Source: an uncultured Myxococcales bacterium (GTDB lineage: Bacteria; Myxococcota_A; UBA9042). Taken from it: a stretch of DNA of 15,045 nt. The notes beneath the pieces are model-generated. The model searched no databases. It was not told the DNA's origin and saw only the letters and a program-made list of their open reading frames with translations. The stretch spans positions 1 to 15,045 of the forward strand of contig CALGHC010000854.1 in the NCBI GenBank assembly GCA_937915965.1, written 5' to 3'. How positions within the stretch are numbered: position 1 is the first letter of the stretch; each line of letters begins with the position of its first letter. The translations under genes and the position numbers were made by a program. Shown one piece after another: positions 5,713-12,732 of this stretch.

Positions 5713-7743
5713 CTAGTCCAGCCGCCGCAGACCATCGACGGGAGAGCGCAGCGCAGCGCGGCGCGCGCTGAGCCATGAGGCTGCGAAGGTGAGGGCTACC
5801 GCGGAGCCGCCGGCGAGGGCAAACGTCGAGCCATCGACCTGCACCGGAAGCTCAGAGATCAAGTAGACATGGGGATCGAGAGGGTAGCCGATCGCCATGA
5901 GGAGGGCGCACGTCAAGCCGCCAACAAGGAGGCCCACGGCGGTACCCACCAGGCCGACCGCGAGGCCCTGGCTGAGAAAGATGAAGCCGACCGAGCGCCG
6001 GGTGGCGCCCATGGCGCGCAGGATGGAGATGTCACGGGCGCGCTCGTGGACCACAACGGCTTGGGTACCGATCACATTGAGCGCGGCCACAAGCACAATA
6101 ATGAACGGGAATAATGACATCGCGACCTTCTGCATCCGGGCGGCATCAAAGATGTTACGGTTCATCTCCTCCCAGTCGATGACCCGATAGATCGACGTGG
6201 CACGCCGCTGCCCCTGCCGCATCGCGCGCAGCCCGGTCACCCAGTTGTCGACGATCGCGACGGCGCTATCGGCGGAGCGCAGCTCAAGCCCCGGGACCGG
6301 CTCGGCCTGAATTCGTCGCAGCCTGTCGCGCATATTGTTGATATCAAGAAGAATATCCTCCATGTCGACCGGGTCGAGGGCCGCAAGGAACGCATCTGTT
6401 CGAGAGCGGACGACGATCGGGTCCTCGACGCGAACGTCCACCCAGCGGGCGACATCGCCGCGGCCGAGGAACCGTTGCACGGCGGTGAAGTCGACGAGAG
6501 CGAGACGCTGATCGTGGTCGTAGAATCCTGTGCTGAGTATCGTCGCGACCCGAAAGCGGCCGGAGGTGCCTGGAGCGGAGGTGTCGCGGTCGCGGTCCAT
6601 CGTGCGCAGGGGCGAGACGGCACGCACCTCATCGCCCACGTGGACCTCAAGGCGCCGGGCGAGGCCCTCGCCGAGCGCGATTGGCGGCAGGTCGGCGGCA
6701 AATCCGTACCAGACGGTCCGCTCGCCCGGGGCGACCTGCAGCGAACGTCCGTCCGGCAACGTCAGGTGCAGAGGTCGGTTGCCGAGGTGAACGATGGCGA
6801 CGGCGGCAGCGGCTGCCGACAGCTCATCATCGACGGCGGGAGCGGTGACAAGGCTGCGCCCAGACACCACGGCGAGGGTCGCCCGATCGGCGTCGAGATC
6901 GATGACATGCTCAACCGCCTCGCCGCCGTGATCCCAACCCAGAGCGAGGCGACCAGCGAGCGTTTCCCAACTTGCGTCGAGGCGGCACGGACGCCGACCT
7001 GTGGTGCGAACGACCTCGCCACCACTGGCGTGACGCAAGGTCAGGCTACCAGGCAGCTTGGAGCCGGGTAGCTTGGCCGCGTCACTGCCACAGCCGTCAG
7101 CGTCGAAGACCCGCAATCCTGCCAGCCCGGGTGGCGGTGGAATGACGGCCACCGCGCGCACCTCGGCGCCCCCCAACGCGTCGTCGCGGACGATGAGCAC
7201 ATGCCGGGCCGCGGCGACGCCCCGCTCGACCCGAAGTCTCACTGCGCCGTCATCTGTGTCGACCTTCCAGCGCGGTAGCTCGCCAAACAGATCGATCGCC
7301 CCCTCGGCGACGACGCCCGGCGGCAGGCTGACCATGGTCGCGGCAGGCACGCCTCGAACGATCGCGCCGGCGCGCCCTTGCGCCGACGACAACATCATGT
7401 CGTCGTAGGTCGCTGGTGAGACCTGGCGCACCTCCGGCAGTGCGCTGAGCCGCGCGGCGACGTCGGCGTAGTCCGACAGGTCGACGCCGCGTCGCATCAC
7501 CACCAGGTGCGGGTATGCTGCGAGGATGCGCTCTTGGAACGCGACCTGAAAGCCCGTATTGACGGCGAGTACGACGATCAGGGCGGCGACGCCCAGGGCG
7601 ATCCCGGCCATCGACATGACGCTGATAACCGAAAGATGAGCGCTGCGCTTGGAGCGCAGCAGGCGCCCTGCGACGAGCAACTCGAAGCCATTCCGCAGTC
7701 TGGCAGTCGGGCCACGCTTGACGGGATGAGGGGCGCTTCGCAT
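5713..7743 (-). CDS. LolC/LolE-like lipoprotein-releasing permease with enlarged periplasmic domain
   Basis: A membrane subunit of the Lol ABC system, which extracts lipoproteins from the inner membrane for transfer to the outer membrane. From ATG 7743 it is 676 residues. The family's N-terminus is clear: ELLVAGRLLRSKR and then the first membrane helix (about 39-61) with GIALGVAALIVVLAV. The conserved GEGLARRLEVHVGDEV block is at about 358-374 and STGFYDHDQRLALVDF follows. The FtsX-type C-terminal domain has three helices (about 545-567, 585-615, 641-660) and VVVHERARDISILRAMGAT. Ordinary LolC/E are near 400 residues; here about 190 extra residues (about 158-351) and a shorter second insert lengthen the periplasmic part. 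The start is uncertain: ATG 7785 is also possible and neither has a strong ribosome binding site. No LolD-type ATPase gene is nearby. MacB-like permeases are the alternative family. Confidence 0.85.
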   Translation of the reverse strand: MRSAPHPVKRGPTARLRNGFELLVAGRLLRSKRSAHLSVISVMSMAGIALGVAALIVVLAVNTGFQVAFQERILAAYPHLVVMRRGVDLSDYADVAARLSALPEVRQVSPATYDDMMLSSAQGRAGAIVRGVPAATMVSLPPGVVAEGAIDLFGELPRWKVDTDDGAVRLRVERGVAAARHVLIVRDDALGGAEVRAVAVIPPPPGLAGLRVFDADGCGSDAAKLPGSKLPGSLTLRHASGGEVVRTTGRRPCRLDASWETLAGRLALGWDHGGEAVEHVIDLDADRATLAVVSGRSLVTAPAVDDELSAAAAAVAIVHLGNRPLHLTLPDGRSLQVAPGERTVWYGFAADLPPIALGEGLARRLEVHVGDEVRAVSPLRTMDRDRDTSAPGTSGRFRVATILSTGFYDHDQRLALVDFTAVQRFLGRGDVARWVDVRVEDPIVVRSRTDAFLAALDPVDMEDILLDINNMRDRLRRIQAEPVPGLELRSADSAVAIVDNWVTGLRAMRQGQRRATSIYRVIDWEEMNRNIFDAARMQKVAMSLFPFIIVLVAALNVIGTQAVVVHERARDISILRAMGATRRSVGFIFLSQGLAVGLVGTAVGLLVGGLTCALLMAIGYPLDPHVYLISELPVQVDGSTFALAGGSAVALTFAASWLSARRAALRSPVDGLRRLD

Positions 7744-8007
7744 TCTCGGGCCGACGGGTCTGGCGATCGCCACGGCAGGTGCCATCGCGGCCGCCGGGAA
7801 CCGCGGGTGACCGCCGGATGAACCACCCGCGGCGACCCGCGCAACGGCGGCGGACCCTCGCACGAGCCGGGTCGCCCTGCAAGCGTGGTAGGTGGCTCGC
7901 AGCGCGCCTTGAGGCGGCCAGCCTGAACCGCTGGGAGAGCCCGGGTGGCAGGCATCATCCGAAGCGCCAAGCTGATGGCCGGCGCGGTCTCGCAGCAGGA
8001 GTTCACG
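7744..8007. other. Divergent intergenic region between the Lol-like gene and the lipoprotein gene
   Basis: 264 very GC-rich bases that should hold the start signals for both genes. I see no convincing -35/-10 pair on either strand. The Lol-like frame stays open through the whole region, but the extra residues look like random high-GC translation, so I treat it as non-coding. The only clear signal is AGGAG at 7997-8001, 6 nt before the lipoprotein ATG. Confidence 0.4.
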
Positions 8008-9804
8008 ATGCACACGCGCTCAACTTCCCGTGCTCGCCTCCGCGCGCTGCGCAACCCACCAGCGCTGATCACCCTCACCCTGTTGGGTTGCCTCGTGACG
8101 ACGGCGGGGTGTGACGATCCACCGCTGGACGTCAGCCCGACCGCTGCGGATGGCGCCAGCTACGGCGAGATCGTAGGCGGTGACGTAAGCGGCAACGACG
8201 CCACGACAGCCGACGGGACAGCTGCCGACGGTGCGACGGTTGACCAAGACGCTGGGCTCGCCTCCGACGCCCTCAGCGACACGAGCAGCGCCAGCGGCGA
8301 CACCGCCATCGACGGGACCCAGGTGACCGACGGCGGCCAGCCTCTCGACACCGGGCTGCCCCCGTTCGCGGTCGTCTCGCACACACCGCCCACCGGCACC
8401 CACGGCCTCGACCGCAAGTTCACCTTCGACGTGACCTTCAACCGGGACGTCAAAGCCATCAGCATCCAACCCATGACGGTGCTGGTGCGAAGCAACGGCG
8501 ACAAACCGATCAGCGGCGTCTTCAAGGTCCTTGGCGAGACCGTGACCTTCGAAGCCAAGAGCCCGGCGCCGCCGTCGAGTCGGGTCGACGTCACGTTCAC
8601 CATCCTCGTGCAAGCGCAGCTGTCGGGGTCGCTGACGCAACCCTACACCTTCCATTTCTACACGCGGGGCTTCGAGGACACACAGAGGTACGAGGGCCTC
8701 GCGGCCCGCTACGCGCCGAACATTCGAATGGGAACCGCCGGCACGGGCAAAGCGGATCATCTGCGCGCGATCGACTACGACGGCAACTGGGATCCAGACG
8801 ACAACGTCAGCAATCTGAGCAAGAAGCCTGCGCTTGGCAGCGTGGCTTGGACCGTCGCCGAGACACAGAGCCACACCTTCCTGCACTACGTCTTCTACTG
8901 GCCCAACCGGGTCGGCAACGATTCGGTGCCCGGTCATCGCAATGATACCGCCGGCGCGACGGTCGTAGTGGAGCGCTACCCGGTCGAGCGGCCGGTGGCC
9001 CTGTTGACCTGGTTCAAGGCCAGCTCCGACGAACAGATGTGGCTGTGGGTGACCAAGGAGAGCGGCATCGTCGCCAACGGCGCCAAGCCCGGATCGATGA
9101 ACATCCGCGGGGTCCTCGATGAAGCGGCGCTCTTCCCGCCAGCAGAGGACGCATTTGGTTGCGACACCGAGGGGGCACCCGCGCCGTGCAAGCCGCGCCG
9201 CTATCCTGCGTTCCTTGCCGCGTCGAGCCACCAAAGCTGCCTCTGGTCCGACGCCGGCGAGAGCATCTACCACCAGTGCGAGACCTGGAACGGAGCGCTG
9301 GCGAACACCAAGCAGCTGCGCTACCTCCCTGGCCCAGTCGCCAGCGAGGCAAGCGGCGCAGGCGCGGCACCCGACGCGGCCCTGCCCGTCGTCACCTATG
9401 CGCTGCAGTCGCTTGCCGATTCGTGGCTGGTGCACCGCGGTGAGGCGGGCAAGGCGACGATCTGCCAGGAGCCGCTAACCTACGTGTATGCGCCCCCCGA
9501 CGGCAGGCCCGGTGGCGACGGTACGGTCATGGGCTCGAAGTTGCGGGGCCTCGAGGCCGACTCCGACTACGGCCGCCCGCCTTGGGCATGGGCCTGGAAG
9601 CCGGTGACGGGGGTCAGCTTCTACAAGATGCCGCGCGGCACGCCCTTCCTCGACCCGGCATGGGCCCTGCTGGCGCGGCTGGGTGGCGAAGGTGCGGTGC
9701 CCGCCTGGGATGCCCAGGCAAAGACGGGCATGAGCCTGGCCTATTGCTTCAACCCCGCGCTTCTGCTCGACAATCGCAACAATGCCGGCTGCAAGGCGCC
9801 TTGA
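8008..9804 (+). CDS. Secreted lipoprotein with Asp/Ala linker, Ig-like domain and large C-terminal domain
   Basis: 598 residues from ATG 8008, set by AGGAG 6 nt upstream. A basic N-terminus and a hydrophobic stretch (ALITLTLLGCLVTTAG) lead to Cys35 followed by Asp-Asp; Cys28 is a second, less likely acylation site. A linker rich in Asp, Ala, Thr and Gly (about 36-115) is typical of surface lipoproteins in Myxococcota-like bacteria. Residues about 118-220 look like a bacterial Ig-like (Big_5/SbsA type) domain, with SHTPPTGTHGLDRKFTFDVT and a regular beta pattern. The remaining about 375 residues start ARYAPNIRMG and include FLHYVFYWPNR and HRNDTAGATVVVERYP (His310, Asp313). That pattern faintly recalls Vps62-type domains, but I would not assign a function. 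Six to eight Cys residues in the C-terminal part could form disulfides. It is divergent from the Lol-like gene. Confidence 0.85.
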   Translation: MHTRSTSRARLRALRNPPALITLTLLGCLVTTAGCDDPPLDVSPTAADGASYGEIVGGDVSGNDATTADGTAADGATVDQDAGLASDALSDTSSASGDTAIDGTQVTDGGQPLDTGLPPFAVVSHTPPTGTHGLDRKFTFDVTFNRDVKAISIQPMTVLVRSNGDKPISGVFKVLGETVTFEAKSPAPPSSRVDVTFTILVQAQLSGSLTQPYTFHFYTRGFEDTQRYEGLAARYAPNIRMGTAGTGKADHLRAIDYDGNWDPDDNVSNLSKKPALGSVAWTVAETQSHTFLHYVFYWPNRVGNDSVPGHRNDTAGATVVVERYPVERPVALLTWFKASSDEQMWLWVTKESGIVANGAKPGSMNIRGVLDEAALFPPAEDAFGCDTEGAPAPCKPRRYPAFLAASSHQSCLWSDAGESIYHQCETWNGALANTKQLRYLPGPVASEASGAGAAPDAALPVVTYALQSLADSWLVHRGEAGKATICQEPLTYVYAPPDGRPGGDGTVMGSKLRGLEADSDYGRPPWAWAWKPVTGVSFYKMPRGTPFLDPAWALLARLGGEGAVPAWDAQAKTGMSLAYCFNPALLLDNRNNAGCKAP

Positions 9805-9869
9805 GTTGATCGAAGCTGCGCTCCCAGACCCGCTGACCAGGCGCCCTCGCTTGCTGCCGAGATACCACC

Positions 9870-11027
9870 ATGCCTCAAGTCCTCAAGTTGATGGCCCCAG
9901 GGCCTACGCCACTGCCCGATCGGGTCCGTGCGGCCTTGGCGCGACCAGCCGTGCATCACCGCGGCGCGGATTTCAAGGCGTGCCTCGGTCGCGTCGAAAC
10001 CAAACTGCAGCAGGTCTTCCGCACGACCGGCGAGGTGCTCCTCCTCACGTCGAGCGGCACGGGTGCCATGGAGGCTGCCGTCTGCAACCTGCTGTCGCGC
10101 GGCGACGCGGCGGTCTACGTCAACGGCGGAAAATTTGGCGAACGCTGGGGCCAGATCCTCGCCGCGTGGGGATGTCGCGGCATTGAGATCAGCGTGCCGT
10201 GGGGCGAACCTGTGACCGCAGGTGCGGTACGCGCGACGCTTGCCGCCCACCCGGAGGCCCGCGCTGTCTTCGTGCAGGCCTGCGAGACCTCGACCGCCAC
10301 GGCCCATCCCATCGAAGCCGTCGCCGCCGCGTGCCGCGAGCTCGATGGCCAGGGCGCGGGCGACGTTCTGTGCGTGGTGGACGGCATCACGGCAGTGGGC
10401 GTGGCGCCAATGGAGATGGACGGTTGGGGGATCGACGTCCTGATATCCGGCAGCCAGAAGGCGTTCATGCTGCCTCCGGGCCTCGCCTTCGTCAGCCTCT
10501 CCGAGAGGGCTTGGCGGGCCTGCGACGCGAGCGATCTTCCGAAGTTCTACTTCGATCTGCGCGCAGAGCGACGGGGCCTCGCCCACCGGGCAACCGCGTT
10601 CACGCCGGCCTCGGCGCTGGTGATCGCGCTCGAAGAAGCCCTGGAGATGATGCTTGACGAGGGCATGGAGCCACTGTGGCGGCGCCACGCGCGCCTCGCC
10701 GCGGCGACCCGCGCGGGTGTGGTCGCGCTGGGCATGACTCTGCTGTCGAGCGCGCCATCGGCAGCCGTCACCGGTTGCGTGCCGCCGCCTGGGGTCGACG
10801 CGGGGGCGTTGCGGTCCGGTCTGCTGGATCGACACGCGATCGTGGTGGCGGGCGGCCAGGATCACCTCGCGGGAAGACTGCTGCGCGTAGGTCATCTGGG
10901 TGACTGTCACGAGGCCGATGTCCTGTCAGTCGTCGCCGCTCTGGAAATCGAGCTTCGGCGCCTCGGCGCGACCGTGCCGGCCGACACGGGGGTGGCGGCC
11001 GCCGCGGCCTCTTTCGCCGGATTGTGA
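9870..11027 (+). CDS. Class V PLP aminotransferase (alanine/serine-glyoxylate or phosphoserine type)
   Basis: 385 residues of the fold-type I, class V family. The N-terminus carries LMAPGPTPLPDRVRAAL and HHRGADF, the signature of the alanine-glyoxylate/serine-pyruvate subgroup. SSGTGAMEAA (61-70) binds the cofactor phosphate, Asp171 in VVDGITAVG contacts the pyridine nitrogen, and Lys197 in SGSQKAFMLPPG forms the Schiff base. LLRVGHLG near the C-terminus holds the substrate-carboxylate Arg. Enzymes of this subgroup transaminate alanine or serine with glyoxylate or pyruvate, and some act as phosphoserine aminotransferase in serine synthesis; sequence alone does not separate these. It lies 65 bp after the lipoprotein gene and 110 bp before purA. 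The ATG at 9870 fits the family start, with only a weak GAGA before it. Confidence 0.9.
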   Translation: MPQVLKLMAPGPTPLPDRVRAALARPAVHHRGADFKACLGRVETKLQQVFRTTGEVLLLTSSGTGAMEAAVCNLLSRGDAAVYVNGGKFGERWGQILAAWGCRGIEISVPWGEPVTAGAVRATLAAHPEARAVFVQACETSTATAHPIEAVAAACRELDGQGAGDVLCVVDGITAVGVAPMEMDGWGIDVLISGSQKAFMLPPGLAFVSLSERAWRACDASDLPKFYFDLRAERRGLAHRATAFTPASALVIALEEALEMMLDEGMEPLWRRHARLAAATRAGVVALGMTLLSSAPSAAVTGCVPPPGVDAGALRSGLLDRHAIVVAGGQDHLAGRLLRVGHLGDCHEADVLSVVAALEIELRRLGATVPADTGVAAAAASFAGL

Positions 11028-11029
11028 AG

Positions 11030-11051
11030 GCCAGCGCGATCGACCGCTGGC
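11030..11051 (+). terminator. Hairpin after the aminotransferase gene
   Basis: A perfect 7-bp stem, GCCAGCG (11030-11036) with CGCTGGC (11045-11051), and an 8-nt loop start 3 nt after the stop codon. An outer AAGGCC/GGCCTT pairing (11027-11032 with 11058-11063) competes with it and ends in CTTT. No long T-run follows, so termination may be partial, letting some transcripts read into purA. Confidence 0.35.
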
Positions 11052-11137
11052 GGGGCCGGCCTTTGGAATCCGGACTCTTCGGGTCACGGACGAATCGAAG
11101 CGGCGCGGTCCGCACCACTGCCATTGGGGGGGAATAG

Positions 11138-12484
11138 ATGCCTGCGATCGTACTGGTTGGTGCTCAGTGGGGCGATGAAGGCAAGGGCAAGATCACCGAC
11201 GTACTGGCCGCGGAGGCAGACCAGGTGGTGCGCTTCCAGGGCGGCAACAACGCCGGTCACACCATCGTCGTCAACGGCGAGCAACGAATCCTGCACATGA
11301 TCCCCAGCGGGATCCTGCACGGCAACACCGTCTGCGCGATCGCCTCCGGCGTCGTCCTCGATCCATTCGTGCTCTTCGAGGAGATCGACGCGCTCGCGGC
11401 GAGCGGCACGCCCGTGTCCTGCGAGCGGCTGCGAATCTCGCGCGGCGCGACCATCATCCTGCCGTTGCACCGGGAGATCGACAGGCTTCGCGAAGAGGCC
11501 CGCGGCGATACCCGCCTGGGGACAACGCTGCGGGGCGTCGGTCCTGCCTACGAGGATACGCATGGCCGCGTCTCGGTGACCGTCGCCGACCTCTGCGATC
11601 GCGACCGGCTAGCCGCGCGGCTGGTCGTCGTCGCCCGCGAGAAGGAGCCACTGCTCGCGGCACTCGGCGGCGAAATACCCGATTGGGACGCGCTGGCGGA
11701 CTCCCTCGCCGTTCTGGGCGAGCGGATCCGCCCCTACGTGGACCAGGTCGGAGCGCGCGTGCGCCAGGCCCTCGCCGCCGGTGGCAGGGTGCTGTTTGAA
11801 GGAGCCCAGGGCACGATGCTCGACGTCAAACACGGCTCGTACCCCTATGTGACCTCCTCGCACACGACCGCCGGGGCCGCTTGCACAGGCACGGGCATCG
11901 GCCCGACCGCGATCGACCGCGTTGTTGGTGTGGCCAAAGCCTACACAACCAGGGTTGGCGGCGGCCCCATGCCCACGGAGTTGGTCGAATCGACCGGTGA
12001 CCACCTGCGCGAGGTCGGCCGAGAGTACGGTGCCACGACGGGTCGGCCGCGGCGCTGCGGCTGGCTCGATCTGCCGGCTCTGCGCTACGCAGTGGCGATC
12101 AACGGAATCGACGGCATCTTCCTGACCAAACTCGACGTGTTCTCTGGCCTCGACAGCGTACGCGTGTGCACGGCCTACCGTGTCGACGGCGAGGAGGTGA
12201 CCGACTTTCCGCACCTCGCCGATGACCTCGCGCGCGTCGAGCCGGTGTGGGCTGAGCTGCCTGGATGGCACGAGCCGCTGGGCGACGAGCGGGCATTCCA
12301 CGAGCTGCCGGCGCGAGCCCGTGACTACATCCGCTATGTCGCTCGCGCCCTGGAGGTCGCTGTCGTGGGTGTGAGCGTGGGCCCGGCTCGGGAGCAGATC
12401 CTCTTCCTCGAGGACGTCTGGCCACCGTCACGGCGGCCCCAGAGCGGCATCCTGCGCCCCATGCCCCGCCCGCTGCATCGCTGA
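11138..12484 (+). CDS. purA: Adenylosuccinate synthetase
   Basis: Joins IMP and aspartate using GTP, the first committed step from IMP to AMP. The 448 residues are slightly longer than the usual about 430. Catalytic and binding motifs are WGDEGKGK (11-18, Asp13), NNAGHT (37-42, His41), GTTLRGVGPAYED (128-140), FEGAQGTMLDV (220-230), GTGIGPTAID (251-260) and TTGRPRRCGWLD. The second PROSITE-type signature is altered: where E. coli has Lys140 after GPAYED this protein has Thr141, while the following Arg is kept. A G-rich ribosome binding site (GGGGGGGA) precedes the ATG. The C-terminal about 15 residues (Pro/Arg rich) extend beyond the usual end. Confidence 0.96.
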   Translation: MPAIVLVGAQWGDEGKGKITDVLAAEADQVVRFQGGNNAGHTIVVNGEQRILHMIPSGILHGNTVCAIASGVVLDPFVLFEEIDALAASGTPVSCERLRISRGATIILPLHREIDRLREEARGDTRLGTTLRGVGPAYEDTHGRVSVTVADLCDRDRLAARLVVVAREKEPLLAALGGEIPDWDALADSLAVLGERIRPYVDQVGARVRQALAAGGRVLFEGAQGTMLDVKHGSYPYVTSSHTTAGAACTGTGIGPTAIDRVVGVAKAYTTRVGGGPMPTELVESTGDHLREVGREYGATTGRPRRCGWLDLPALRYAVAINGIDGIFLTKLDVFSGLDSVRVCTAYRVDGEEVTDFPHLADDLARVEPVWAELPGWHEPLGDERAFHELPARARDYIRYVARALEVAVVGVSVGPAREQILFLEDVWPPSRRPQSGILRPMPRPLHR

Positions 12485-12552
12485 TTCCTCGTCATCGGCA
12501 GACAGCGCCGGCGCCGTTGCATTTTCTACCCACGCCCGCCACCCTTGCTGCC

Positions 12553-12732
12553 ATGGCACGTTCCGGACTTACAGGACTACCGCCCAGACGCCCGATCGAG
12601 ACGGCGTTGACGTACCTTCCCGGGGTGAGCCGGGCGCGGGCAAAGGCCCTCGTCGACGAAGCCCGCATCGACCCGGACACGACGACCGACGACCTGAGCG
12701 CTGTTCAGGTCGAGCTGCTGCGACGACTCATA
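12553..12732 (+). other. uS13-like helix-two-turn-helix domain (N-terminus of the AAA+ protein)
   Basis: The first 60 residues align from Met1 without gaps to the bacterial S13 N-terminus as I remember it. Matching points are MAR (1-3), LP (9-10), E16, ALTY (18-21), G24, R27, RAK (29-31), A37, IDPDT (39-43), DL (47-48), V53, LR (56-57) and I60. Similarity stops soon after, at the point where S13 continues to its tRNA-contacting tail, which is absent. The S13-type fold binds RNA and, in related proteins, DNA. Confidence 0.72.

Noticed and set aside
8020..9435. Minus-strand frame of 471 codons
   Set aside because: The plus strand encodes a lipoprotein with signal sequence, lipobox-type Cys and ribosome binding site; the minus-strand product has no recognisable motif.
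9792..9803. Perfect 12-bp palindrome CAAGGCGCCTTG at the lipoprotein stop codon
   Set aside because: It has no loop and no T-run, and sits mostly in coding sequence; a palindrome this short is likely chance in GC-rich DNA.
9741..10910. Minus-strand frame of 389 codons
   Set aside because: It lies opposite the class V aminotransferase, whose PLP motifs are clear.
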